Assembly (NCBI GenBank): GCA_041663325.1
Contig: JBAZRN010000031.1
Location: forward strand, 1 to 11,432
Reading direction: 5' to 3'
Length of the DNA: 11,432 bases
Source of the DNA: CAJBLF01 sp041663325
GTDB lineage: Bacteria > Patescibacteriota > Gracilibacteria > Absconditabacterales > Absconditicoccaceae
In this document: positions 1-7,353 of the stretch, one piece after another
How the letters are laid out: each line of letters opens with the position of its first letter
How positions within the stretch are numbered: the stretch's first letter is position 1
Translations under genes and position numbers: made by a program
The notes under the pieces: generated by a model
Seen by the model: the letters and a program-made list of their open reading frames with translations, nothing else
The model's database searches: none
What the model was told of the DNA's origin: nothing

Positions 1-1
1 T

Positions 2-148
2 GTTGTTGAAAAAAGTGGTGTAATGGCGGAAGTAGATACGCTGATCAATGAATTACATACGCAGGAAACAGATGAAAATAAGCTTACTGAGCCAGATATT
101 TCGTTCTTAGAAAAAATAATCCAAAAAGTAAAAGATTTAGGAAAATAA
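2..148 (+). CDS. C-terminal fragment of an unknown protein
   Basis: An open frame enters from the left edge and ends at TAA (146-148), giving the last 48 residues of a protein whose start lies outside the window. The visible part is acidic and probably helical, and ends in IIQKVKDLGK. It has no in-frame TGA and no motif I recognise. It lies on the same strand as the five genes that follow, so it may belong to the same transcription unit, but the 79-bp gap of repeated words behind it shows no clear terminator. I assign no function. Confidence 0.6.
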   Translation, partial: VVEKSGVMAEVDTLINELHTQETDENKLTEPDISFLEKIIQKVKDLGK

Positions 149-227
149 AAACTTAGCTGCAAGCTGCAAGACGCAAGAACTATTACCATGTATCAAAAAA
201 TATTTTATCGTTTAGTCGTTTCAAAAT
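149..227. repeat. Intergenic repeated words
   Basis: This gap is built of short near-repeats: GCTGCAA twice in a row, then GCAAGAACTATT, then ATGTATCAAAAA. The last two words recur in the same order in the gap at 1100-1206. I see no promoter or Shine-Dalgarno sequence here. Confidence 0.45.
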
Positions 228-521
228 ATGAATACTTTGTTTGAGATTATCAAGTGAATTTTCTTTTTTCTTACCGTAGTCGTAGGATTGTTTCTTATCA
301 GAGGAAGCGTGATTTTTGGCGCAGAATATCAGGTATTGATCAAACAAATGTTGATGCCGGGATATTTAGTTTTTTGCGGATTGATGTTTGGATATATTAT
401 TGCGCGCATCCAACTCGGATATGAAGATGATCATCCTCACAAAAATAAAATCTACGTGAGATCATTTATCTTTGGCGTGGTTTTAGGAATACTTCTTGCG
501 ATAATTTATATGTTTATATAG
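228..521 (+). CDS. Small three-helix membrane protein
   Basis: Read with UGA as Gly (residue 10), the frame opens at ATG 228 and ends at TAG, giving 97 residues. Three hydrophobic segments are visible: about residues 5-24 (starting MNTLFEIIKGIFFFLTVVVG), about 38-60 and about 76-95. A short charged, His/Lys-rich loop (EDDHPHKNK) separates the second and third helices. In the standard code the gene would start only at a TTG at 288 and lose its first membrane segment. It sits between an unknown gene and a lipoprotein on the same strand and may be cotranscribed with them. I recognise no family. Confidence 0.7.
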
Positions 522-529
522 AAATAGGC

Positions 530-553
530 GTTAGTCTTTAGCTATTAGACGTT
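530..553. repeat. TTAG-type intergenic word
   Basis: A run of related units (TTAGTCTTTAG, CTATTAG, ACGTTAG) fills the gap before the lipoprotein gene. A very similar run, TTTAGCCGATAGTCTTTAG, occurs 8.7 kb away at 9222-9251. It is degenerate short-unit DNA, not a coding or palindromic element. Confidence 0.45.
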
Positions 554-559
554 AGAAAA

Positions 560-1099
560 ATGAAAAAAATATATATTCTGATGTTACTATGTTGGTCGGT
601 GCTACTGGTTGGGTGTGGATCCAAGACATCATTTTCCATTACTTTTGATGAATTCTCTTTCAAATTTTATGATAACAACAAACAATATATCACCTTACCA
701 TCAGGAACCAGTAGTATAGGAATGAAGGTACTTACAGAGATGAAAGAAAAAACTGTTGAAGGAAATACAGGATTTATCAATTCATTGATTATTATAAGAA
801 TGCCCATTCAATCATGAATCAGCATCAAACAGCTTGTCGAGTCAAATACCAACAAGCTCCAACTCAATCTCTTGAAATATAAGTCTACGGATAATGCGAG
901 CAAAAAAGTGAAATGCGATGATCTACAATATTCTTGATATGTGACTGCCTTTTCCTATCTATTAGACAATCAATCTTTATACGGTGGACAATACTTTTTT
1001 ATCGATGAGCAAGCGCTGTATCTCCTTTCACTTAGCAGTGATGACCAAAAAGATATTACAAGCTTTATCAAAAGTATATGAACACTAAAGTGTAATTAG
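560..1099 (+). CDS. Predicted lipoprotein of unknown function
   Basis: The frame runs from ATG 560 to TAG 1097-1099 (179 residues), with UGA read as Gly at residues 86, 126 and 174. The N-terminus is a lipoprotein signal peptide: MKK, a hydrophobic core, and lipobox LVGC with Cys19 as the lipidation site. The mature protein should therefore be anchored to the outer face of the membrane. The rest is a mixed alpha/beta domain with a late Cys (KCDD) and a Cys near the C-terminus, a possible disulfide. The motif FDEFSFKFYD and the spacing hint at a small PsbP-like or other compact extracytoplasmic fold, but I cannot identify the family. In the standard code it would be an 85-residue fragment. Confidence 0.8.
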
Positions 1100-1206
1100 A
1101 TACTAGATTCAAGATGCAAGAACTATTTAGCGATATAACTCTAAAGTTCATGCCTCATGTATCATGTATCAAAAATTCATCTTTTAATTTTTTAATCCAT
1201 ACCATC
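1100..1206. repeat. Intergenic repeated words, second copy
   Basis: This gap repeats the words of 149-227 in the same order: AGATGCAAGAACTATT, then ATGTATCATGTATCAAAAA. A frame is open through it from 1114 into the next gene, but its translation is unconvincing and crosses the repeat words. I therefore treat it as non-coding. Confidence 0.45.
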
Positions 1207-1983
1207 ATGACATCACAATCAGACTTCTTCAATGAACCAAGCAATCTCAGCGGATGGCAGTTGGTAGGAAAGGTGTTTATCGGTATCCTCATCTGAGGAG
1301 TCATTGCTGCATTATTGTTTGTGATTCTTTCATTTATGGGGGGAATGTTCACAAGCGCATTCGGTCAGCAAGGAGTTTCTACCGTCAACCCTCTTTTGTC
1401 ATTAGTATTATTATTCATTGGATTCCTTAGTACCTTCATTGGAAATATCGCTGTAGGTGGAATATATAGTCTATTTTACAACAGAAAATATTACAACACA
1501 AGCAAAATGTTTGGTCTCCTGTTTTTGACCAACGGAATTCTGTTTTTCTTTCTTGCTCCTGTCTATATCGTATTTGCAAGTCAGATAGATGTTCTTTTCC
1601 TTCTCTTAGGATTTCATATCCTTTTCTCGGTATTTACTTCAGCTGCTCAGATAGAATTTTCTACAAATCCAAACTATAGCGCTTCATCATTGATGGGGGA
1701 TATTCTCTGATTTGCATTAGCATTTCTTGCATATTCTTTGATCTACAAACTATCTGGATCTGCGGCAGTGCAGCAAAAAATTTACTTATTTATGCTGTTG
1801 CCTCCTATACTTGGATATGGATTACTCCCTTTTGGAGCAGGTATCCGAGAGAAAGTATATTATAAATCTTACGAATTAGGAAATAACGGATTCTACATTC
1901 CGTCTTGTACAGAAACAGATGGCGAAGAAACAGACGGAACTGATACGACTAATACGGGAGACGACGTAAACGTAGAAAACTAA
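1207..1983 (+). CDS. Multi-pass membrane protein of unknown function
   Basis: UGA as Gly at residues 30 and 168 joins three open segments into one 258-residue protein ending at TAA. I chose ATG 1207 (MTSQSDFFNEPSNLSGWQ) because the upstream codons belong to the repeat words. About five or six membrane segments are visible, at roughly 22-45, 62-90, 100-122, 125-145, 163-185 and 195-212. The first carries the UGA-encoded Gly in GILIGGVIAA. The C-terminal 40 residues are soluble and acidic, a Thr/Asp/Glu tail with one Cys. The hydrophilic N-terminus with Trp resembles that of small Yip1-like or DUF-type CPR membrane proteins, but I cannot name the family. Genes on both sides also encode membrane or envelope proteins. 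Confidence 0.8.
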
Positions 1984-2026
1984 TTCACAAATAATGATAT
2001 ATGATAAATTATAGATTTTTTTTATT

Positions 2027-2074
2027 CATCTCTATTAATTTATCATTTCTCATCTCTATTAATTTATCATTTCT
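2027..2074. repeat. Perfect tandem repeat, 2 x 24 bp
   Basis: Two identical 24-bp units starting CATCTCTATTAATTTATCAT lie head to tail, followed by a degenerate partial third unit (CATCTATCATTTATCATTAG). Just upstream (about 1993-2014), ATGATATATGATAAATTATAG is roughly the reverse complement of the unit, so the region can also fold. It fills the gap before the gene at 2108. Confidence 0.8.
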
Positions 2075-2107
2075 CATCTATCATTTATCATTAGTTATTT
2101 AGTTAGC

Positions 2108-2500
2108 ATGTATCTCTATCACATAGCATCACTTATCAAATTTGTGCTTGGGCTTCTTATCTTGCTGATCACGTACACCTCAATCAATGTGTATGAAGAC
2201 CCCGTGATCGGCATCGGACTAATCATTCTCTGATTGTTTATCGCTGCGCGAGGAGCAAGTTTTTATCTATTTCTCGGTTTCCAAAAATTTTTTCGTGATC
2301 TTCCTAAAGACCGTTTGATCAAAGATAGTTACAAGCTTTCACTCTTGTTCGGAATATATGTGCTCATCAACGCGTTATTTCTACTTTTAGGATATCGAAG
2401 CAAATTTCTCTGACTTATCCTTCTTGTGGGATTTATCATTCTCCAGGTAGCTTTATTTTCTGAGCAAAAGAAAACGACCAATGAATTCCCAAATATCTAA
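2108..2500 (+). CDS. Small four-helix membrane protein
   Basis: The gene runs from ATG 2108 to TAA 2498-2500 and encodes 130 residues, with UGA as Gly at 42 and 102. The standard code would cut it into pieces too short to notice. Four hydrophobic helices are visible, at about 8-27, 33-52, 77-96 and 101-119. A basic cytoplasmic-type loop (FRDLPKDRLIKDSYK) separates helices 2 and 3, suggesting two helical hairpins. The general look is that of small DoxX-like or DUF4870-like membrane proteins, but I see no diagnostic motif. The last 20 bases overlap the start of the DUF59 gene, so the two are probably translationally coupled and cotranscribed. Confidence 0.75.
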
Positions 2501-2801
2501 AACTATAAAAAAGATCGAAGAAAAACTCAAGACCGTCTATGATCCAGAATTTCCTATGGTCGACCTCTATACCTTATGACTGATTTACGACGTCACATTT
2601 TCTCCAGAAAAAAAGATGGTTGCTATCCTCATGACCTTTACGACTCCTTTCTGTCCCATGGCGGATATGATCAAGGAAATGATAAAAAATGCAGTGCTCG
2701 AAGCAGTTCCCGATGTTTCTGTTCAGATAGAAGTTACCTTTGAACCACCACGAAATCAGACAATGATCAAAGATAAGGATCTGCAAAGAATGTTTATGTA
2801 G
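2481..2801 (+). CDS. DUF59/MIP18-like iron-sulfur assembly protein
   Basis: This 106-residue protein has the hallmarks of the DUF59/MIP18 family (SufT, PaaD and relatives): the opening helix, then TVYDPEFPMVDLYTLGLIYD (residues 18-37), a central strand pair, TTPFCPM with Cys58, and a final helix and strand. Family members help to insert or transfer Fe-S clusters; the Cys is the usual candidate ligand. The Gly of the conserved LGLIYDV motif (residue 33) is encoded by TGA and is the only glycine in the protein. This is one of the strongest proofs of code 25 in the window. The start ATG lies inside the preceding gene (20-bp overlap). There is no recognisable Shine-Dalgarno sequence. Confidence 0.85.
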
Positions 2802-2840
2802 ATTTACCAATTTATGTAAGGATTGAAATATGTATGTTTA

Positions 2841-3176
2841 CTATAGAGGTTCAGTATGAGATAATTCTGCAAATGATCTTTTTACGGCTTCTTTAATCTC
2901 ATCTTTTGTTACTGTTTCGTATTCCTTTTTGGAATATATCAGAACTGGCACCGCAGTTCATTTTTCAACGAAAACGATAAATCTGAATCATCATCTTTTA
3001 CCCGTAGGGATTGATGTATTCATTCGTCTTTCTTTGTACATATTACCAAAAAGACAAATCGCAAATTCAGGATTAAATGTGTGTTTGAAATTTAAATAAT
3101 CAATCTCTACTTTTGGATAGAGTTTCTTTAAAGCTTGAATTTGTGAATGAAAATATTTGGTTTCTATAAATTTCAT
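2841..3176 (-). CDS. RelE/HigB-like type II toxin
   Basis: On the minus strand, ATG 3176 to TAG 2841-2843 encodes 111 residues. The family signature is the central block PTGKRGGFRFIVFVEKG (residues 57-73), followed by VPVLIYSKKEYETVTKDEIK. It matches the (G)KxGGFRVIY...LLxIYxKxExxxxT pattern of RelE/ParE-superfamily ribosome-dependent mRNA interferases. Both glycines of GG (62 and 63) are consecutive TGA codons, so in a standard-code host the toxin would stop just before its active core. The basic N-terminal region (MKFIETKYFHSQIQALKKLY) fits the first helices of the fold. The start lies inside the antitoxin gene, giving the usual antitoxin-first operon. I did not confirm individual catalytic residues. 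Confidence 0.8.
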
Positions 3177-3364
3177 ATTTTCTTAGAAAATTTATCGTGT
3201 AAATCCACAAACTCTTTGTCTTTGGTAAGTTCTTCCTTGAGTTTCATGTCTTGGATCATTTCAATCCCATCCAAAAGTGAATTATTGAGATAAGTTTCAA
3301 GAATCTTATTATCTTGAAGATACAGATCGTATTTTGGTGGTAATTGTAAGGTTACGGTAGTCAT
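3164..3364 (-). CDS. Antitoxin of the RelE-type pair
   Basis: This 66-residue protein (ATG 3364 to TAG 3164-3166) lies directly upstream of the toxin and overlaps it by 13 bp. It begins MTTVTLQLPPKYDLYLQ, a beta strand that could form a ribbon-helix-helix-like dimer. The C-terminal half is long, charged and helical (KLKEELTKDKEFVDLHDKF), as expected of the toxin-wrapping part of an antitoxin. A TGA near its end is read as Gly (residue 64), adding only GNL. An in-frame ATG at 3400 would add 12 residues, but it lies at or before the expected transcription start, so I prefer 3364. The identification rests on position, size and shape rather than on a recognised family. Confidence 0.7.
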
Positions 3365-3403
3365 TTTTGACGCAATAGATATATAAACATCATATATCAT
3401 ATA

Positions 3404-3431
3404 TATATAGTGATTTTCTTTTATTTTTCAA
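3404..3431 (-). promoter_or_regulatory. Promoter of the antitoxin-toxin operon
   Basis: On the minus strand a TTGAAA box (3431-3426) is followed after 16 bp by TATATA (3409-3404), placing transcription start near 3397 and the antitoxin ATG about 33 nt downstream. The surrounding AT alternation (3377-3410, with ATATATGATATAT) is nearly palindromic and could be the operator for self-repression, the usual mode for such pairs. That last point is inference. Confidence 0.55.
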
Positions 3432-3446
3432 TGTTATTTCTATAAA

Positions 3447-3852
3447 TTAATTTTGAGCCATGTCGATAGATCATTTGATAGCAAATTACTTCAGAACTTT
3501 CATCGCTCGCTGGCGAAATTGAATGGCTCTAGTAGAGTTGGTGCGATAACCAACAGCGATAATTGAATCGAGATTATAAAAAGTTATTTCTCTTTTTGCT
3601 TGTCTATCTCCTTCTTTTTGAACTGTTAGAAATTTTTACACTTGTTGAATTTTTATCCAATTCTCCTTCTTGATAAATATTTTTGAGATGTTTCGTTATT
3701 ACTGTCCTATTAACATCAAAAAGCTCTGCCATACGATCTTGATTTAGCCGAATATTTTCATTATGCAAAAATACTTCTACTTTAATGTTCCCATTGGGTG
3801 TGGTATAAAGTAAGAATTCAGTAAGTTCATCTTTGATTGATGATTCGTTCAT
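3447..3852 (-). pseudogene. RhuM-family pseudogene (frameshift, nonsense, truncated)
   Basis: The frame from ATG 3852 reads FLLYTTPNGNIKVEVFLHNE, then MAELFDVNRTVITKHLKNIY and EGELDKNS. This is the N-terminal winged-helix-like region of the RhuM (virulence/KilA-type DNA-binding) family. At an A5 run near 3640 the homology jumps one frame to KFLTVQKEGDRQAKREITFY, NLDSIIAVGYRTNS and AIQFRQRAMKVLK, so one base was gained. A TAA (3486-3488) then replaces the residue before FAIKGSIDMAQN, and the frame ends at TAA 3447-3449. Family members are usually about 300 residues or more, so the C-terminal half is also gone. The Gly of FAIKG is a TGA codon, so the gene lived in a code-25 host before it decayed. 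It lies upstream of and on the same strand as the toxin pair. Confidence 0.8.
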
Positions 3853-3890
3853 AGGAACATGAATAGACAAATAAACTGCTGTTGTCGGCA

Positions 3891-3918
3891 ATTATACTTC
3901 TTCAACCCATTTTTTCAA
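3891..3918 (-). promoter_or_regulatory. Promoter of the RhuM pseudogene
   Basis: TTGAAA (3918-3913), 16 bp, TATAAT (3896-3891) on the minus strand. The expected transcript start near 3884 lies about 32 nt before the ATG at 3852. This excludes the in-frame TTG at 3891 as start. The promoter looks intact although the gene is broken. Confidence 0.6.
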
Positions 3919-4028
3919 TCTAAATTATCTGTGCTAAAATCTTACTTTTTCTCATACCCTTTTCTCATTTCCCCAAAGATTTTTCAAAAACCACACGAAA
4001 CACTAGTTATTACCTAGCTCAAAAAAAT

Positions 4029-4052
4029 CCTCAAAATTTGCTTTTTTTGAGG
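4029..4052. other. Hairpin overlapping the promoter of the gene at 4104
   Basis: CCTCAAAA and TTTTGAGG form a perfect 8-bp stem around an 8-base loop. On the minus strand the stem is followed by seven T (4027-4021), as in an intrinsic terminator, but no minus-strand gene lies upstream to need one. It covers the -35 box of the plus-strand promoter, so an operator or a block to antisense transcription is possible. The rest of the gap 3919-4028 shows nothing recognisable. Confidence 0.4.
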
Positions 4053-4065
4053 TTCTGATTATAAT
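4038..4065 (+). promoter_or_regulatory. Promoter of the gene at 4104
   Basis: TTGCTT (4038-4043), 16 bp, TATAAT (4060-4065), with a TG three bases before the -10 box. The transcript should start near 4072, about 32 nt before ATG 4104. Confidence 0.6.
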
Positions 4066-4103
4066 ATGTAACTCAGAGTTATTTATTGCTTAAAAAGTAA
4101 AAA

Positions 4104-4682
4104 ATGAAAAAAAGATTAAATTCTACTACACATAAAATGAGAAGAGAATCCGCAAAATTTCAGAGAGAAAAAACTCCAGAGCAAAGAATAAAACTTTCTA
4201 AAGTCGTAACTTCTAAAAAAGGCGAAATGAAAGAACTTTTACAACTTGAGGAAAACAAAGAGAATACTCTTTTGACAGATGTTTTTGATGTCTTGGAGAA
4301 AAGTTGATTTGGTGAGCATTCGCCTATGCATATGGAAAACTATCTTGGGAATACTATGAATATCTTATTCTGATATGGTAGTCAAGAAACGGCAAAAAAT
4401 AACTATGAAAATATTGTGGATTTATTAAAAGATATGCAAGATTTGGAACTTGTAAATGAAGATGATAATTCTGCTAGTTTCAAAACAAAATCAAGAAGTA
4501 ATATAAAAATTTCTCATAAAGATTGAGATACTTCAGTTAGTTTATACTGAACTTTTAATGGCAAGGCGATTGAAAAAGCAAAAAAAGAATATCGACGATT
4601 TGCTAATTCAAAAAATAGAAATGAAGAACAAGAGGCAAAAAGATATGAAAAGGAGTATCGGGAAAGATATGATAAAAGATAG
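4104..4682 (+). CDS. Highly charged protein of unknown function
   Basis: ATG 4104 to TAG 4680-4682 encodes 192 residues, with UGA as Gly at 68, 90, 141 and 149 (4 of 9 glycines). The N-terminal third is very basic (MKKRLNSTTHKMRRESAKFQ), as in a nucleic-acid-binding or ribosome-associated tail. The middle (about 70-150) looks like a compact domain, with strands around KISHKDGDTSVSLYGTFNGK. The C-terminal 40 residues form a charged helix rich in Lys, Arg and Glu, a likely coiled coil. There is no signal peptide or membrane segment, so it should be cytoplasmic. It is a single-gene unit with its own promoter, ending before the hairpin at 4829. A short TGCA hairpin followed by six T at 4734-4755 could be an earlier weak terminator. 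I do not recognise the family. Confidence 0.75.
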
Positions 4683-4810
4683 AGGAGGGCTTATATTTAG
4701 GTAATCTTTGGGAAGAAATATTTAATTGAAATCTGCATTTCGGTGCATATTTTTTCTTTCCTAAAAAAACTACTTGTCCACGAAGTAACGATAGCAACAC
4801 AAATTTACAA

Positions 4811-5323
4811 TTAAGATATAAATAAAAAAAAGCTCAGACAAAAATATCTAAGCTTTAATTCTTTTTTAAATAATTTTCATTTCATTTCAGTGAAATAGGC
4901 TTTCTTGAAAAAGGTAGCAATGTAAACATATTTCGCGTCTTTTTGCGGACCAATGTCGAATTCCAGGTATTTAGTATTTTTATCTGGATGTTCTACGAAT
5001 TCGTAAAGTACTAATGCTGATCCTGAATTAGGAATTTGTAATTCTTCCCTTACGAGAATTCCGGTTTCTTTAATCTTTTCCCATATCTGGTTGCACATTT
5101 TTTCAAGCTCTTCATAAAGCCCGTCTTGTCTCCATGTATTTGACAGAAACAACTCAATATAGATTTTTTTTCTATCATTTTTACTGTTTTGCTTATACCA
5201 ATGCGTAGTAATCCCTTTGAAGCTACTTGTAAAATTTTTTGCAACAAAATGGAAATTTACATCAAAGTGGTCAAAGATTTTTTGTAAGTCTTCATAACCG
5301 ATTGTGTTTTTGTTTTCGCTCAT
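4811..5323 (-). CDS. Small soluble protein of unknown function
   Basis: ATG 5323 opens a frame with no TGA for 148 residues, then a TGA (4877-4879), then 21 more codons to TAA at 4811-4813. Under code 25 the product is 170 residues. The first 148 look like a compact alpha/beta domain: MSENKNTIGYEDLQKIFDHF, a Trp-rich centre (THWYKQN, NTWRQDG) and strands LVLYEFVEH, YLEFDIGPQ and YVYIATFFKKAYF. It could be a nuclease- or DUF4268-like fold, but I cannot place it. The last 21 residues are encoded by the terminator hairpin itself and its T-run, so this end looks accidental. All six glycines in the domain use GGN codons. The gene has its own promoter downstream of the formyltransferase gene. Confidence 0.65.
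4829..4856. terminator. Bidirectional terminator
   Basis: AAAGCTCAGA and TCTAAGCTTT form a 10-bp stem with one mismatch around an 8-base loop. On the minus strand it is followed by eight T and then ATTTATA, a strong intrinsic terminator for the gene starting at 5323. On the plus strand a looser TAATTCTTTTTT follows, which can stop transcripts from 4104. The two genes converge on it. Confidence 0.75.
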
Positions 5324-5358
5324 AATAGTATCGTTTAGGTTTTTATTTTGCCTATATA

Positions 5359-5386
5359 AGTATAAAAATCTCTTTCAGAATATCAA
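5359..5386 (-). promoter_or_regulatory. Promoter of the gene at 5323
   Basis: TTGATA (5386-5381), 16 bp, TATACT (5364-5359) on the minus strand. It lies just beyond the stop of the upstream formyltransferase gene. The transcript should start near 5352, about 29 nt before the ATG at 5323, so this gene can be expressed on its own. Confidence 0.6.
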
Positions 5387-5402
5387 CACTATATTCCCCG
5401 CT

Positions 5403-6086
5403 TTATTTTTTAGTCAGAAAATAAATATTATTTAACGTCTGGGCTTGATCTGATGCCACAGATATTTGCCTTTCTGCTATGTGTTTTAGAACCAAAACAG
5501 GGGTATCCCATCATTTCGATAATAATTGCGAAAATATCTCTTTATCTTTAATTTTATGAAAGCTACCTTTCCCCATTTGCTTCTTTCTTAAATTTTTGCC
5601 ATTTTTAATATTTATTCGATTCTGCTTAAATAATTCTTGTATTCCCAGTTGCAATGTTTTATAAGTTGTTGCTAGAGTTCCATTGTTTGTGTCTAAGGTA
5701 ATTTCTTTCTGAACAATAATATCGCCGGTATCTATTCCTTCGTCTAAATAATGTATCGTCACTCCTTTTGGTGTGTTATCTATAAAGCTCCAAAAATTAG
5801 GATCTGCACCACGATTCCATGGCAAATAAGAAATGTGAAGATTTATCGCATTATTATAAAATTTTCCGCGACGTTTGCTGCGCGTGAGTTTCATTTTGCC
5901 CAACACCTCGTTAGATAGTATATAACGGTAACCATAGCTTATAAGAAAGGTTATATTATTTTTACCAATAAAAGACGATTCTATTGTTTCAGAAGTTTGA
6001 ATAATTGTTTCGCCTTGATTTTTCAGCCAATCCAACAACGGTGAGTCACTTGGTCCTAAAAAAAGGATCACATCTTTATCCACCAT
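5403..6086 (-). CDS. Formyltransferase-fold protein
   Basis: ATG 6086 to TAA 5403-5405 encodes 227 residues. The formyl transferase core (PF00551) is clear: ILFLGPSDSPLLDWL at the start, then INLHISYLPWNRGADPNFWS, then GVTIHYLDEGIDTGDIIVQK. The catalytic triad of the family is present as Asn82, His84 and Asp119. The family moves formyl from 10-formyl-tetrahydrofolate to an amine. At 227 residues it is too short for methionyl-tRNA formyltransferase (about 310), whose C-terminal domain is missing, so a sugar-nucleotide or other small-molecule N-formyltransferase is more likely. A TGA is read as Gly192 in KGWDTPV, which I recall as a common ending block in short relatives. Reading on adds 36 residues. 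Only 1 of 16 glycines is TGA, low for this window. A weak promoter (TTGATA 6146-6141) may precede it. Confidence 0.85.
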
Positions 6087-6157
6087 TTATGTATTTCTCT
6101 AATAAAAATAAGTTGCCTATTGCTATGCTTTATGACTTTATATCAAAAAATTTAATT

Positions 6158-7291
6158 TTACAAGGTCTTGTCTGTAACTATTTTCCCTTTTACGCAGCCA
6201 TTCAATGCATCTCTTCTGACTGCTTCCGCCCAAAAGTTTGCTAAAACAGTGCTGGAAGTATAGGATACATCTCGTTTTTCCAATAATCATTTCATGACGA
6301 TATAACTTTCACAGACAATATATTTGCTTGGATTGGTATTTTTTCCGATGAGCTTATTTGTATAGGCAGTTCTCCATTCGTTGTAATAGGGGTTTTGGAA
6401 GCTGACATACGTAAACGAGAGATCGTGTTTGGTGATCAGAGGAATATCATATTTTTTTAATAAATAGATAACCGCGTCCATAAGTTTTTGATTGCCTATC
6501 GTGGCAACTGCATCAGTAGTCGTGGTATCATTGGTAGGTACTGGTTGTTCACCGCTAGTTCATAGTACAGTCCCTGTTTCTTCTTGTATATTCGAATCTG
6601 CCGTCATCCCGCTGAAAACATCTGAAGAGACTTCTTCAACTCCTGTTGTAGTTCATAAGCCGCTTCCTAAGATCGTTCATTCACCAGTAAATACATATCC
6701 ATCGGTAGGAATTCTCTCTTGACCAAGGAGATTTTGCGCGATATAGTCTCCGAGGCTTGCATTGAAATTCTGATGTACTTGATAGTAACCATATGCCGTC
6801 AGTGCAAGACTGCATACCAAGAGGATGATATATATTTTCGTTCCTATTAATGACCAAAATCCTTTAGTAACGTGGTGTTTAAATATACCTGTCAATACGG
6901 TGAATACAATGAATCAAATGATCAAAGAAAATAAGATCATAACTTCTATCGCGCTATTGTGCTGAAATATAAAGAAAATAATGATTGCTGCGATGAAACT
7001 AATAATAGCAGGAAAGATTAATTCTGATTTTTTTTTACGTTCCTTGACTGCTGCGCGAAGATGATCGTGGAAAGAAACTTTGGCTTCTTTGATAGGGGCA
7101 TTTTCATGTTCCTTGTTTTCTTTTTTACTCTCTTCACTGCTGCTAGCAGAAAAAAGTCCAATCAAAACAATCGCTATGAGATTGATTGCTGCCAATCGAA
7201 AAAAGTTTGCTTGTCCTCGCAATGCTCAGATAATCAATGGTTGTAAGACGAAAAAATAGATGCTGAACAAAAGAAAAAGATTTTTTTTCAT
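6158..7291 (-). CDS. Polytopic membrane protein with extracytoplasmic C-terminal domain
   Basis: Six TGA codons read as Gly (22, 126, 205, 213, 244, 335) join four open pieces into one 377-residue protein, ATG 7291 to TAA 6158-6160. Five membrane helices lie at about 4-22, 32-47, 92-110, 114-137 and 150-170. A charged loop (50-90) joins helices 2 and 3. Residues 171-204 lead into a low-complexity Gly/Thr/Ser/Glu linker (205-268), then a globular domain (271-377). Within it, VSFQNPYYNEWRTAYTNKLI and NPSKYIVCESYIVMKGLL have the rhythm of an S-layer-homology repeat (F, W, AY, G, P, E). That resemblance is weak. The protein may bind the cell surface or form part of an envelope complex. It is divergent from the pilin genes, with 134 bp between. 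Confidence 0.75.
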
Positions 7292-7333
7292 AGATTCCCA
7301 TAATATTAAGTAAAAATGTCAACTTATTTTACC

Positions 7334-7352
7334 TATATACATAAAGTATATA
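7334..7352. promoter_or_regulatory. Inverted repeat in the divergent control region
   Basis: TATATAC and GTATATA flank ATAAA, a perfect 7-bp inverted repeat. It lies between the membrane-protein gene and the pilin genes, just beyond the minus-strand -10 box, and is a possible operator. The composition is AT-rich enough for chance. Confidence 0.3.
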
Positions 7353-7353
7353 T

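Noticed and set aside
560..1099. Apparent string of broken genes across the window
   Set aside because: The interruptions are all TGA and stay in one frame, which is explained by code 25 rather than by decay. Only the RhuM remnant has a true frameshift and a TAA.
2027..2094. CRISPR-like repeats
   Set aside because: The units abut without spacers and there are only two full copies.
3365..3400. Longer antitoxin starting at ATG 3400
   Set aside because: The predicted transcript starts near 3397, so this ATG would not be on the mRNA.
4603..4800. 65-residue minus-strand frame
   Set aside because: It overlaps the supported gene at 4104-4682 in antisense. The rest is non-coding and has no promoter or start signal.
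6005..6244. 79-residue plus-strand frame
   Set aside because: It is antisense to the start of the formyltransferase gene and the end of the membrane-protein gene.
6492..6722. Plus-strand frame that looks like a lipoprotein (VVSLVGTGCS)
   Set aside because: It is antisense to the low-complexity linker of the membrane-protein gene at 6158-7291, whose composition creates the Val/Ser/Pro pattern.
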